From: Gyrodactylus bullatarudis
Lineage: Eukaryota > Platyhelminthes > Monogenea > Gyrodactylidea > Gyrodactylidae
Assembly (NCBI GenBank): GCA_012064415.1
Contig: SSNU01000086.1
Location: 279,441 to 343,440, forward strand
Length of the DNA: 64,000 nt
Direction of reading: 5' to 3'
Shown: in pieces, positions 46,261 through 60,310 of the stretch
Layout of the letters: every line of letters begins with the position of its first letter
Numbering within the stretch: position 1 is the first letter of the stretch
Translations under genes and position numbers: made by a program
The notes under the pieces: generated by a model
What the model was told of the DNA's origin: nothing
Databases searched by the model: none
The model's input: the letters and a program-made list of their open reading frames with translations, nothing else

Positions 46261-47946
46261 AGGTGAGATATAAACCTAGTTATTTGAATAATCTTGAAAT
46301 TTTGGATTTCATATTTTATCAAGGTCATTGTTATTTAAAACAAATTTATTTGATTTTACTTTTTGTTGTTTGAATAGAATGACAATTATTTTTATTCAAT
46401 TCAAATTTTAGTAATAATTTTGAATATCTACGTGAAAAATACAATTAAATTCATGTTTCTACTTGAAAGTAAAAACAACAATATAAATAATATTATTCTA
46501 TTGTTGGAATTCATCACGTTCAAAATTGGCTTAGGATCCCTTTTTACAGGTGGTTGTTGGCTCAACACTATTGTTTAATTCTTTTACTGATATGTGATCT
46601 TTGAGTTGTTAAAAGGTAAAATCACAATATTTATACCTTGAATAAGGTGGGTCAGAAGAAACATTTAAAATCTTTGCTAGCAAATACGCTAATTAGATGT
46701 TTAAACTTTTGTAAAATACATTTATCTTAGAAAATCTAATAGATTTGAATATTTAAAATTCCATGAATGAGAAAAAAAGTGTAGAACCAAACGAAAAAAA
46801 TTTCTGAATATCATTTTTCAATTTCCTAAAGGAAAATAATGATCTACATTTAGATAAAACTTGATTCTTTTTACATTTGCAGGTCAGTGTTTTAACATTT
46901 CTAGTACAATTAGATTTGAATATTTCTTATCCATTCCCAAGGGAGAATTTGTCATTCATCTCTCAATGAATACTCATTTTTTGACACTCGTGATATCGTC
47001 AAATTTTCAGAAATTACATTTAACTGACTAGTTGCTACCAGTTTATTCAGGGTACCAACTCTGTAAAGACCAAAAAGATGCCGAAAGTGTGAGGAATATG
47101 CGCTTTATTTCAGGCATACTCATCAGTCTCTTACATGCCTGATATTTAGTACAAAATACAAAGAAAATTAAAAATTGATCTGATTCGCTCTCTTCAATAG
47201 GTGTTTAGGGGGCGGGATAATCTGTATATTATGACATTGTCAATTGTTTTCTGGATGTTATGTATGTTAATTGGTATTCCCACCCCAGGGTGAGAGTACC
47301 TTTGGAATATACATTAGAGATGTTCGAAAAAAATTACCGATTTTTTTCTTGCCTATATTATTATATAATTTAGAATGATGATTATATTGATATATAACAC
47401 AATTTGGTTTTCTATTAGTCCTGGGGGTGATGCCAATTTTGGGAAATATGTTTGTTGATTAATTTTAGAACGTTTTTTATAAACAATTATATTTTTATAA
47501 TCTTAGTTTTGAAAAAAGGATAATTATATTAACATAATTTATATTCTTTAGAATAATCTAAATATTGAATAATACTTGTTTAAATCATAATTATTTTTAA
47601 ATTTTACATAACGATTATACTATTTTCATATCCGGCTAATCTCTAGAACATTTGCCGCCTCTTGTTCTTCAGTAATTTTTCAAAGAGACTAAGGGCTTTT
47701 TAACATCGATGAAATGAAAACGAATCCCTTGCACGATTCAAAGTAAACTAAGAGAGAAATAAGAGGGGGCAACTGTTCTCTAATTTAACCACATATCCTT
47801 TGGAATATTCTCCTCAACCAATCAAGCATTTATGCTTGCCAACTAATAAACAAGTTATCGATCATTTGTAATTTCACTCTAACAGTAACTCTACATGTTA
47901 CATAAAAGGTATTCATACATCTATGATATATAGATGAATATATGTA
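46261..47946. other. Upstream of the ORP gene
   Basis: This should hold the ORP promoter; an in-frame stop lies 18 nt before its ATG. At 47096-47157 there is a short relative of the 41.1-kb element (GGCATACTCATCAGTC). No gene seen. Confidence 0.4.
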
Positions 47947-49075
47947 AGGGTTAATTCTAAAAATCACCCCTAAAGAAATTTTTTTCCAATAATCACCCCA
48001 AAGGAAATTTTTTTCCAAAATTCACCCCAGAAATCACTCCAATGAAAATTTCAACTTCGAATAATTTATTCTCATTTCAAAATATCCTTATCTCATTGAA
48101 TGCTGTAACTTGAATGATTTGAATTCTTTATGCAACCTACATAAGTTTCAGAAAGATTGAAAGTGAACTTTCTCCTTATATAGAACCTTTGATGGAAAAA
48201 ACCTTACGCGAATCTAGGTTCTTACACATTTTGCTATCCTTAAAGAAGATTGATTTCTTGTTGCTCAAGATCGAAATAGTGAAGAGTTGTTAGATTCCCC
48301 AAACTCCTTGTAGTTTACAAAAATTAATGAATATCCCTATTAACATCTGTATGCCGTGGCTAAAAAGTCAGAAGTTGTTTTTAAAACGATGTCCCGTATG
48401 AATACAAAAATCTAATGGAGTCGGAACTTGAAGGTTACAGAGTAGACTTGGATGAAATTTCGTAAAACTGATGAAACCGCCTGTAATTTTGTTTAAATAA
48501 TCTTTGAGCTATTTCTAAATCATTCCACCATGTCTGGCTGAGACAACTCTTTAAATGATTCTTGTATCATATAAACAAAATTTCGGAAAATTTCAAATTT
48601 TGAACGTTTTTTATTCTAATTTTTGTTAATTATATTCGATTTTATTAACTTTATGCAGTTATAAATAGTTTAAATATTTTATTTAAATAGTTTTTCATAT
48701 TTTGGATTTTAAAATGAAAAAGATTAAATCGAGAGATTTTAAAGAACGTTCAAAATTTGAAAATTTCCGAAATTTTGTTTATATGATACAAGAATCATTT
48801 AAAGAGTTGACTCAGCCAGACATGGTGGAATGATTTAGAAATAGCTCAAAGATTATTTAAACAAAATCACAGGCGGTTTCATCAGTTTTACGAAATTTCA
48901 TCTAAGTCTATTACAGAGTAAATAAAAAATATGGAAGACCGTGCAAAAGCCGTAAAATATCAAGCGCTGAAAAAAGGGTAGATAAATTATTAAATTAAAT
49001 TATTTCTTATTATTGAAAAAAAATATTGGGGTGAATTTTGGAAAAAAAAATTTTTTGATTTTAGGAATCAACCCT
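47947..49075. mobile_element. Nested palindromic element with AGGGTT ends
   Basis: The outer ends AGGGTTAATTC and the complement of AGGGTTGATTC enclose C-rich ATCACCCC / GGGGTGA blocks. Inside are near-perfect inverted arms 48443-48608 and 48745-48910 (166 bp each) around a 136-bp centre. There is no transposase frame. Confidence 0.8.
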
Positions 49076-52000
49076 ATAAGTAATACATGTGATTTAAGTA
49101 ATACAGTAATTATGTATAGCATATGTTCATGATTAGATAAATGAGTTCATTTTCATACACTTTGTGAAAAGGTTTTTCAAAAAAGGAAATAATAAATATA
49201 AATTGATTCTGAAATAATGGCAATTTCTTTTTGATTATTGGCTTGAACTTAATTATTTTGTGATTGCATTATTGTTTGTACTAATAAGGCCTCAGCAAAT
49301 AGGTATTCAAAAAAACGTTCTAAATATTAAAAAAAATATTTGACTAGATTTTCAAAAAACACCTTTCATCAAGTAACTTTGGTTAGAAATTGTGAATTAT
49401 ACGTATTTTTTACTTTCACTGGTAAACCATGGGACATGAAGGGTTAATAATTCTGGAAAATTTAGTCCCTTATTTACTTATATGAATTAGATTTATGAGA
49501 GATTCTCTCCTTACATTATTATGGTAAGAGACAGACGTTAGTATTGAAAATCGTTAGTTAGAGGAATTTTATTGATTTCTAAGAGAGGAACATTTTGATT
49601 TGTACTCACAAAATGATTAAATTCACAATAACTGTCTTCACCCAATTAAGAAATTCCTTCTTTTGAATATGTTTGTATATTTGAATATTGTGTTATTTCT
49701 CGGAAATATTGTCAATTCCTCAGTGATTTGGTTAGATGTTTCTTCTCATTAAAACAATCATTACAACACAAAATAATCACCTTTATCGATTAATCAAGTA
49801 CATATTATTCCCCAGCATAGTTAAATCGATAAGTCTATCCACTACTCAAAGTTTTATTTCAAAAGGTGTCTAAGTTTATGTAGACACAATATCCAAACAC
49901 TTCTCAAAAGTATGATTTATATTTCTCGAATTCTATTCTAAATGAAATGATGATAGAAAGCAAGAGAATCCGGTCACTCTTCAAATAATAATAAATAACA
50001 ACCAAGAATAATACAATCAAGGATTGCACTCTTCAGAATTCAGCAACTTTGCTGCGTATTTCTAATCACGTGCCGGTTTTTTTTCTCGTGTGAGCATTTT
50101 TGTAGAGTAATCAAATAAATAATCCTAACAACAAAAGAATTTCAGCCAGAGTTTTAAAAGAAATTAGATGACAATAAGAAATACTAGAAAGTAGTAGAGA
50201 CTTTGAGCGTATATTTGATCACATTATCTAACTATATGTTCCAGAGAATTCTTTTTGCATAAATTTCATTCAATCTTCGCCAAAGATTCTTCGGTCTATC
50301 AATAGGTAAAAAGAACGTTTTAAACAAAAATCAACTTTAAGTATGTGTTTGACGAATGATAGAGCTGAGATCTATTCATATTCCAGGAGATTAGATGGTT
50401 GGTAAACAGAGTATTTTCTAAGCCTTGAATGAATAATAATGAGTTGCTCAAATAAGACCTTCAAAGGCACAATGGGTAAGAGTTAAAATTTGATTGAAGA
50501 AGTTCGAATAACTAAGTACTGATTGAAAATATTTTCATAATAAAATTTAAATTGACCTTTCTATTTATTTTTCAAAATACTATAAAATAGTTAGAAATAC
50601 TTCAAAAATCTTTCTTTCTTCCTCCCTGATTAACGTAAGAGGGAATAAATTACCACCAAAGGCTTTTTTACGAATAACTTTACCGTATACTATAGAGTTT
50701 TCAACAGAAAACAATAATTTTAATTACTGTATTCCTCGAGGATAGAATCATACGTCATAAAAAACAGTAGGTTTTCTTTTAGAGTGTAAATTTTGAAAGT
50801 TATTTAACCAAGACCACCAAAGATGTTCATTCTGTTCGATTATGAAAGAATGAAAGTGTGATAGGTTGCATTTCTATTTGTATACCCCAGAAAACTAAAC
50901 TTTAATATAAAGAAAAATTTTATTCTTCAAATGGTAAAATTAGGTCTCATAACCTAGATTTCTTCATCAGATTCGAGTTCTTGATAAAGTTCTTTGCTCT
51001 ACTATATATCAGTCTGGAACAAGTCATTTTGGTCGATTGATTTAAAAATAAGCAGAGCAAAAATATTTTTAAAAATTGCAAGAATTAAATTCATCTAAAA
51101 TCTAAACTTTACTTCTGTTGTAAATAGGTTTTGAACCATGTATTTTTCATATAATTTGAATTATCTTGAAGAGCCTATCAAGATTCCGTGAGTTATGAAA
51201 AATTAATTCAAGATACGCAAATTCAATTTAGCGTGAAAAAGGATTTGATTTAAACTATAGAGTAAATTATGAAAATGAATGATTTGAAATTACAACCTAG
51301 AGAGATTCCCCATGAGATTTCGTTTGGAATATTTTCATTTTATTTTCAGCAGTCCTCTCTATCTTAAAAATATTTCCGATAAAATACTGTTTTGGTTTTT
51401 TATTGTTAACAAGTTTGTTTTAAACTATGGGTAAAAATTATGCTATGAACTAACTAGCATGGTGCATAGAATAGTTAAGTTCATTGAAATTTGATATCGA
51501 AATACTTTTACTAATACTTTTATACACCAATCATAAACCCTTCATGTCCCATTTTTCCACCAGAGGAACACAACAATTCCTTGAGCGATAATTTAAATCG
51601 AAAGATACTTAAAATACTTTGCTCACACTTCATTAGAAAAGAAATATCTTAAGCTACAAAAAAATAATATGATTACAAAAAGAAGGGTTATGCGTGAAGG
51701 GTCAGCCTTCTGAGATTCATTGAATTTCTAATTTTGAAACGATCCGCTAGGATGAAGTTCATGCATGTAAAAATAGATTTAAATAATTTTTAGCCTTTAA
51801 CCCTTGACTATTTTCATGACTCGCATTCAATCTTTTGTCTATCCAATGGTTTGTGAATACGCTGATTACGAATCTACAGTTGTTTCAACGCAATTATTTT
51901 TGGTTCAGAAGTTATCGATCAAAAAAAGGGTCATTTTTTATCTATGACCCTGGGAAGTGGGTTTTCATAAAAACGTTTTGAACAAAAAAAATCAACTCTC

Positions 52001-53759
52001 TTTGAATTAGCATAGCACAATTTTTAAGAATGATAGAGCCAAGATCTTTGCGTATTCCAGGAGATTAATAAATTTCCTATCGAAGTATTTTCTCACGCTT
52101 GAATGAATAATAATGAGGTGCTAAAATGACTTGTGATAGATCTATCACTGTGGGACTCTAAGGGTCAAAATCAATACTTATCCTTTTACGAATATTTCCG
52201 TCAGATTAACCCAATTCTTGGCAACTGATCAAGAACTCAATGAGTATTTTTCGAAATTCAGATAAATAAGTACACTTTCATCGTTCGAAGAATTTCAAGA
52301 TTTTTTTCTCGTATTTCACGATTTTGTACAAATCTTGGATTATCAAATTTTATTGATTTTCAAGCTGTAAAATTTGAAATTTACACGAAATCGGTAGACC
52401 CATAATCTGATAATTCATTATTGCCAATGACCCAAAAAATCAACTTCTGATCACTACATCACAAAATTTTTCAACTCAAAATTTAGAAAAAATTGGACAT
52501 CAAATAAATTTTATCGATCAGTTTTGAAATAAAAATTCACTCTTGGAGTGGTTTGCATGTATGAGAAATCATTTAATAAACTATAATTATCAGCTTATGA
52601 GTCACAAGAAATCAGAGACATCCAAATCAGCTTCATAACAAGCCATGTTTATTATTCAAATAATAAACTTGAACCAAATCTTTTAACAAGAAAGGTAGTT
52701 TGATGACTCAGTTTTATACTTCATCCTCAATTATATTGTAGAAATTTTTAAAAACTGTTAATTAAAATCCATCATCTCTCGGTTTTAAAGTGTATTTTTA
52801 TATTCTTTTGGTAATTCAACCAGAGAATTTTTTCAAAGACTATCATAATTCAATGTCAAACTATAATTCCTATCCATGATACGAAGTTTTCTCCATCAAA
52901 AGTTGATCTGACCTTTAAAACACAAGAAACTAATCCTTACATTGTATTTTTTCCATCATTGGATAGTCAATTTCCACATACCAATTGAACCTATTGATAA
53001 AACCAAAGAACAGAAAAAATTGATTGGAAAACTTTCCTATTACCCAGAGTGTTTTTTGCTTTATTAAATAGATTTTCATAAGCGTTTAAAGAGTATGAAG
53101 ATGCGAGATAAAACTGCAGTCCACCCCCCCCCCAGCTATCATGAATAAATACAGTGTGTGCCTTTGTGTATAGATGAATAGTGCAAATTGTTTTGTTCTC
53201 TTAAGACCTTGTGTAGCTTAGAAGCTTGGACAAATTCAATCATTTAAAAAAAGGATAACAGTATGAAAGTTTATGAAAAAACAGTAGTGTAGTACTTGAA
53301 GTCAATTAATAAATTAGTTTAAAGTGAACCCATTTGTTTAATAAAACAGTCATGGTTCAATTAATTAGGATAAATCAAAGTTTTTATATGGTGTATTCAT
53401 GAAAATACATCTTCTTTATCAATAAAGTAAAAGAAAAATTCCAAAAGTAACTCCTTCTTTTCATTTAATCCCCTGAAAATAAATAATTTTTATAAAAATC
53501 ACAATATTAGTAAATAGTAAAGGAATTTTTGAATTTCATGTTTAAATGATCCGAGAAATGGTTAGAATAAAAAAATATAATCTGTAAAATTGATCTGTAA
53601 AGAATTTGGCTAATTTTTGAATTTCGAGAATGAATCAAGCACTGAGCTCTATATTTTAACTATTTTTAAAAATTCAGCTTCTGTTTTTGGAATTTTTATG
53701 GTCGTATTAGAGTTTTCTGTCTTTTCTTGATTGAAGACAAATTTTTATGAAAATTAAGG
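49076..53759. other. Gene-less stretch with dispersed repeats
   Basis: Bases about 50330-50450 and 51990-52125 are copies of one repeat (TATTCCAGGAGATTA, GAATGAATAATAATGAG), also at 37.1 kb. Bases 51793-51960 copy 37890-38055. A GGCGCC-family piece without the GGCGCC box is at about 52400-52510. A C-run lies near 53124. No gene recognised. Confidence 0.4.
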
Positions 53760-54030
53760 CATATTTCAAATGTCAAATAAACGCCAAACTCACCTTTTTT
53801 AAAAATTGTTGTCAATTCCAATATGAGAGAGTAATCCAAAGTTGATTGATCATGGTTAGTCAAAGAAATCTAATTTGCTGAATCTGATTTTGAGAATCAA
53901 CCCATCATCTTGTGAAGATTGAATTTTGATTTCTTGATCCTTTTTACTGCTTGAAAATCAGTGAAATTACGAGTTTATTAAACATTTTATGGTGGTAATC
54001 AGTTTCCTTGCCTTGCCTAGTGATCCATAA

Positions 54031-54718
54031 GGAATCAAGTTTGGTTACTCCCCTAAATTTGCTATCCTAAAATTCTCAAAATCGGTAATCCTGAGAATTA
54101 AGGCCTATAAATCATTAGTGCTCACGCACTTTGATTACATTTTTCCCCTCCTTACAAATTTGACTAATGAGCAAGCTCGAAATATTGAGGGAATCCAAAG
54201 TAGATTTTTATACACACTTTACCCTGACCTCAATTCTTACAATGCTCGGATCGTGGCTTCCGGTCTTAATCCTCTATGGATTCGTCGTTTTGCCTTCATC
54301 ATTAAAAAGTTTACTGAAACATCCGTTAAAATTGAACGAAATTACTATTTAAGAAACATTTCTTACCAAAATAATTTCCTACTTTCTACTTATAACATTC
54401 TCCATGAAAAATATGAATTGTCTAATTGTGATAACCTTTACTCCATAAAAGCTATTATGGGACATATAAGATCAAAAATTGATTACTCTTATACGCTTCT
54501 CTATCCTGATCTTCATTAGTAATGGAAACCAGATTGATTTCGTTAGAATTTTTCAGATTTATCAAACGCCAACTTAAAAGATTTTTCATAGACATGATTA
54601 CTTTTTCATTTTTGAAGATATTATCAGAAACTATTATATATTGTATAAATTACTTTTTATTTCTATATTTTCTATTATTATTCCTTTTTCAATAAAGAAC
54701 TATTTCTAACAAAAAAAA
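54031..54718 (+). mobile_element. 5'-truncated non-LTR retrotransposon copy with poly(A) tail
   Basis: From 54031 to a stop at 54519 an open frame encodes the C-terminal end of a non-LTR RT: ILRIKAYKSLVLTHFDYIFP, LTNEQARNIEGIQSRFL, NPLWIRR. An AATAAA at 54691 and an A-run at 54711-54718 close the element. It interrupts a GGCGCC-family repeat, which resumes as TTTCCAACTCAAAGTTC. Confidence 0.85.
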
Positions 54719-54925
54719 TTTCCAACTCAAAGTTCAAAAAAAGGTTTTGCGCTAACTCGAGATTTGAAATATGCCATAATTTCCTTAAAAATTGATCCCT
54801 TCAAATTATTTTTCTTCATTTGGTTAATGTGATAGATTCTAAAATATCGTTTTTTTGATAAAAAATTGAGAATTTCGTAAAAATAATAATGTTCGTCTTC
54901 ATATTAACTAGCTTCTTGCGATCTT

Positions 54926-55454
54926 TGCTGACAGAGTAAAAATATTATTTTTTAGCTTAATTGTTTCTAGTTTTATTCTAGTGCTTACTGTTTGATCTAA
55001 AAACTTTTTCCACACTTCGTTGAACTCTAATGTGAATTGCGAATTAAATCGTGTCCACTCTTGATTTTCTGTTAATTTTTATTTATAGAGATCCCAGCCC
55101 ACTAAAATTTAGAAAAAAATTCGGTTTTTGAATTTTGAAATCTCTCAAATCTAAAATTTTTATAGATTTCGAAAATTTGAAGGAGTCAAGTTCTAATATT
55201 TGGGACGAAAAATTCGAGTTCCCCTTAAGAAGTCCACAGAAATTCATCTTTACTGTGAGGAATTGAACCATTTGAATTTCTCACGAAGGGAATATTTAGA
55301 GGTTGAACATTTTCTTGGAAACAGTCAGTTTCTCGCAACCTCTACGGCCAAATTTGAATTCTTGGTCTGATATTGTTGTAAGATCAGGATTAAACTTCGA
55401 AATTGATAACAACTTGGATTTGAAATTCGAAAAACGGCCTAATCATGGTCAGAT
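54926..55454. other. Unassigned repeat-rich sequence
   Basis: Bases about 55375-55450 (GATTTGAAATTCGAAAAACGGCCTAA type) resemble the arms at 59.7-60.15 kb. No gene seen. Confidence 0.35.
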
Positions 55455-56150
55455 TACAGTCATTCTACGAAATTAGTGGACAATTTTTCGATATTGAAGG
55501 ATTCGTTGACAAAATAAAAATAATTGAGGGTATAATTATCGAATGAGTTTATCAAGATAAGTGTACACTTTCGAATTTAGTGGAATGCTTAAACAAAATT
55601 ACTGGATAGTTTTCCAATATTAGAAGAATGAGATAATTACAGGTTAGGATCTGTTCGAATATAGTGGACAGTTTATCGAAATTAGTGAAGAAGCTTAACG
55701 TTATTAGTGGAATCATTTATTGCAAACTATTTTTGTAATAACACCGAAAATTTATTTTATACAGCCTTTAATTGTTTTTTCCTCAAGGCTTTTCTCAAAT
55801 ATTTCAATTTACTTTCATGATATTTTTTTTCCATTCTAGTTGTAAGAATATCAACATTATTTTATGAAATCAAGCTAATCCACTAATTTCGAAAAACTGT
55901 CCACTAAAGTCGAAATAATGTCTCTCCATTTCGATAAACTGTCCACTATATTCGATCCTAACCTGTAATTATCTCATTCTTCTAATATTGGAAAACTATC
56001 CAGTAATTTTGTTTAAGCATTCCACTAAATTCGAAAGTGTACACTTATTTTGATAAACTCATTCGATAATTACACCCTCAATTATTTTTATTTTGTCAAC
56101 GAATCCTCTAATATCGAAAAATTTTCCACTAATTTCGTAGAATGACTGTA
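55455..56150. mobile_element. Fold-back element built of TGTCCACTAATTTCGA sub-repeats
   Basis: Arms about 55455-55715 and 55875-56150 are inverted copies. Each arm is a degenerate array of a motif close to AAACTGTCCACTAATTTCGA at about 25-35-bp spacing. The outer end is TACAGTCATTCTACGAAATT. Confidence 0.8.
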
Positions 56151-57859
56151 AACTTTTATCAGATTCCACAACTTATATATTCAGTTATTAGTAATAAAAG
56201 TAAATTCTCATCTTCATGTCTATTAGGTTTATATTGAAATCATGTTAAAAAGTTTTGAGATTGATTACAGGTAAGTAGAAGCTAGAAAGAATTAATTTAA
56301 GAATTTTACGAGGCGCATTTAAGAAAGATTTTCTTATCAATTGGCAAACAAATGCTTAATTTACAAATTATCATAATAAACAAAGAGTTTTTCCTTCTTA
56401 AAAGTAGGCTGCAGATGAGGAGAAGTAAAACCTGTGTCATGATCATCTCTCTTTTTCATAATTTCAATAAACACAATACAGTACAGTAGTTTAGTCTTAT
56501 CATAGCTACATGTTAAGGAATACAAAAGTGTCCATAAAATAGTTTTTCCTTCCTGCATTCTGAACATCCTCATCCGTCTAATAATTCTAAAGATTCTATG
56601 TTTTAGCTATTGAGTTAATATTGAGATGAATTTAAAAGAAATGATTAGTAACTCGAGAGAACTTGAGAAAAATTCACATTTGAGAAGAATTTACAAAATA
56701 TCAGTTCAATGAATTAGTATCTTGAGTCAAAAGATTCTTTTTTTCAATTGAAATTTTTTTTATATGGAAATTTGTCAAAGTTAGAGAACAGGTTGTTAGA
56801 GTGTTCAATGTGCACTGTGTGGGAGGGTTTGAACCTAGGACAAGAGTAAGAGGGCCTTATTGAGAGGTAAGAGAAGTACCACTATGCCACTTTCATATGG
56901 AATGAACCTAATCAATCGTTTTGTTGAGGTGAAAAGAATGATAAATTTATTTGTGTTCATCGTATAGTCTGTTCCAAAACTGAGTGAGCATCAAGTTCGT
57001 ATATTCTAAATACAGTAAGTGAAATCAAAATAGGCTATAAATTCCTTAAAAGTCAGAACGGAAGTTTTTTCCGCTGCAACTAATTGCAATACATACATTA
57101 TTTGAGTTACATAACAAATTCTTTAAAATATTTCTTATGAATCATAAGTTATGACTTTAAATGGGGAAATTTTTTATTAAATTAAGATGATGTTTTGTTT
57201 CATAGAGCTGAATTATATCTTTAAACTCGTGTGTATAACTTGATGTCTTCTTGCAGTAGAGAAAAATTTCCAGACTTTTTTCTTGTCAAAAATAACACTT
57301 TTTAAAACATAAAAATAATTATATATGACAGATTTATTCGTTTTTGAAAAGTGTAAAATAATCATTTTTAAAGGTTAAAACAATGTCTAAGTCTATGATA
57401 TAAAATATCCGAAAACAGATAAATTTTTTAAAGTTGATTGCTAATTATGACTGTTATGGTTTCTATGAATCTGAATGTGTTCATCTTTGGAGAGCCAGGA
57501 ACAAACATATTTTTTGCATTCCATTATGAAATGTGATTGAAAAAAATTCAACCCGAAAAATTTCGAAAATTTGCTCTTTCTAATTACAGAGGAATAAAAA
57601 GATATTCTGAAATTAAATAGGGTGTAATGATGTTAAAATACTTAAAGATTATTTTTATCGAAAATGCAATTTGATTAATTTTGGAAAATTCTGTTTAATT
57701 TATATCATACCAATGCACTTTTGTTCTGGTAAGATAATCTATGATGAGCTTCTGAAAATCAAAATTAACTTTATCATTGTAACGAAGAGGTTTCTCATAG
57801 TAGAAGTAGTTTTGCTTAGTTCTTTCAAATCATATGAATAGTGCAGCACCTATACTAAC
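56151..57859. other. Gene-less stretch with a possible tRNA-derived segment
   Basis: On the minus strand about 56905-56815 carries TGGCATAGTGGTA (A-box-like) and, 54 nt on, GGTTCAAACCC (B-box-like). The stems do not pair well, so it is at best a SINE head. Otherwise nothing is recognised. Confidence 0.3.
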
Positions 57860-58185
57860 AAAGGTTAACGAGAAATATTTCGTTCTAGGTGCTTAAGTAA
57901 TGTATCCCACAGCGACATCTTATTTGGTAATGGATTAGCCCATATCGCTGAATGTTACAGCTTACTATCAGATTACTTCTATATACTCTGGCGTACCCCT
58001 AAGGTTTTCTAACTAATGAATAGATTATTTCCAAATGCTTTGTGAGTTTCTTTCGTACCAGTCTCGGTGGGATGCATTAGTAAACTGTAACATTCAGCGA
58101 CGTGGGCTAATACATTACTAAATAAGACGTTCCTGTGGTATATACGACCTAAGCACCTAGAACGAAAAATTTCTAGTTGACCTTT
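57860..58185. mobile_element. MITE-like element with ~108-bp terminal inverted repeats
   Basis: Arms 57860-57968 and 58078-58185 are inverted copies (AAGGT..AC..GAGAAATATTTCGTTC type ends; CGTTCTAGGTGCTTA shared). The centre is 109 bp with no coding. A diverged right arm lies at about 59553-59645. Confidence 0.8.
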
Positions 58186-59163
58186 ATGAAATCATACTTT
58201 TTTAGGCAAGGTAGAAAATGATTGAGGAAATCTGCCAAATTCGAAATTAAAAAATAATATATTATTACAGATTTTTCTTATGCATAATTGATTTTCTTGT
58301 CTAATTTTGTTCACAAAAACACCTGACTTACTCACTTTCAAATCATTAAAAAATTTTCAGTTCAAAATTCCAAAAAATAGGATTTCGGCGCCAAATTGAA
58401 ATTTGAAAAATTATCATATTTTTCTTAATCTCAACCTCGTAATTGTCTTGTCGCCATTTAGTCTGATATAAGCACAATTTTCTGGCTTTATTTCAGAAAT
58501 AAATGATGTTTTATAAAATATTGGTCTCAATTTATTGAATAAACATTTACATAAAAAAACAAGAAAAAATGCAAAATTTAAAATTAATAAAGACTGTATT
58601 TATATGGGATCTATTCACATAATTAACATAAGTTTTATCCTCCCATTATATACTCATCCTTTCTATTCTTAGCATTAAAAGGGTGTCTTTGTTATGAATA
58701 AGCAAGTTATGCTCATTAACAGAGTCCTTTTATCCCTATCACACTCATCCATTAGTTAATCTCGTATACTTTATTATTCAGGTATTAAGAACTTTTCAAT
58801 ATACATAATATATGGGGATGTGTGAAACTCATGTTACTCATCGTCTACTTTAATCCAATTACTATTATTTCCTAGTTTTCTTTTTCCCATTCTCTCCCAA
58901 AACCCTCAGAGATCTTGAAAGAGGAAATTGCAATTGTAAATAAAAGTAATCAGTGTTTGCGCATATACTTTTTAATTAGGCATTTGAAATGCTTCAAATT
59001 TCATTGAATAACTCTTTGATATATCCGTCAATCAAAGTTTTAATAAATTTCTTCATACTGTAGACAAGAGTTTCACTGCTACAATAAATCTTATCAAAAT
59101 CAATATTTCGAATCAGTAAGGAGTAACATTTTTGCCCATTTTTAATTCTGTTCTAATGATACA

Positions 59164-59503
59164 TGTAAGAATATCAACATTATTTTATGAAATCAAGCTA
59201 ATCCACTAATTTCGAAAAACTGTCCACTAAAGACGAAATAATGTCTCTCCATTTCGATAAACTGTCCACTAAATTCGAATAGATCCTAACCTGTAGTTAT
59301 CTCATTCTTCTAATATTGGAAAACTATCCAGTAATTTTGTTTAAGCATTCCACTAAATTCGAGAAAATGTACACTAATTTTGATAAACTCATTCGATAAT
59401 TACACCCTCAATTATTCTAATTTTGGAAACTTGTCCACTAATTTTGTCAACGAATCCTCTAATATCGAAAAATTGTCCACTAATTTCGTAAAATGACTGT
59501 AAG
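59164..59503. mobile_element. Single arm of the TGTCCACTAATTTCGA fold-back family
   Basis: It is closely similar to 55850-56150 in the same orientation, including GAATATCAACATTATTTTAT before the array, with one extra sub-repeat near 59430. Confidence 0.8.
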
Positions 59504-59689
59504 TAATGCAAAATTTTAATTATCAACTTTCATATTTGGCGTCATGATCAAAACAAATAACTTTCAGCAACTTGGGCAAATCCATTACCAAATAAGATTA
59601 ACCTAGAATATTGACACTACCTGAGCACCTGGAACGAAATTTAAAATAACAATTTAATAAACGTGTGAATTTAAAAAATTCGAAAAATA

Positions 59690-60150
59690 TTCAATCTGAC
59701 CAAAATTTGGCGGTATTTTGATTTTCGAAAATGCATCAAATTTCCCCTTTTTCAACTTTTGATTCTAAAAATTTTTTCGATTTTGATGATTCTAAGCAGT
59801 TAAGTGATGATATTTGAGATCAACATTAGACAAATAATTCGAATTTGGCCATAGAGATAGCGATGATCATACTGTCTCCGAGAAAAAGTTAAACTTCAAG
59901 ATTTTGGATAATCGTGATAATCGAAGAATTCAAATGGTTCGATTTCTCACAGTTATGACGAACTTCAGTGAATTTCTACAGGTGAATTCGAATTCTTCGT
60001 TCAATGTTGATCCCAAATATCATCACTTAACTGCTTAGAATCATCGATATCGATAAAAATTTTGGGTTCAAAAGTTGAAAAAGTGGAAATTCGGTACATA
60101 TTCGAAATTAGAAAAACGGCCTAATTTTGGTCAGATTGAACTTTTGTCGG
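59690..60150. repeat. Inverted GGCGCC-family arms
   Basis: Arms about 59690-59846 and 59987-60150 are inverted copies (GATTCTAAGCAGTTAAGTGA). The sequence from 59800 carries the coding-like FEFGHRDSDDHTVSEKK and MVRFLTVMTNFSEF, ending at CTACAG/GTGAAT like the 32.4-kb copy. Confidence 0.65.
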
Positions 60151-60310
60151 ATTTTTTTCGAATATTCACATCTAATTAGTTCATTCCGTTTTAGAATTCA
60201 AAATTTATTATTTTCTGTGAATCCGGAGAAAAATATTGAGTTTTTTGTAAAAATAGTAAATTTTCATGTTCAATGAACATTGTTCATGTCAATTAGGTTT
60301 ATTTATAGTC

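Noticed and set aside
56815..56905. Functional tRNA gene on the minus strand
   Set aside because: A- and B-box-like motifs exist, but acceptor and T stems do not pair.
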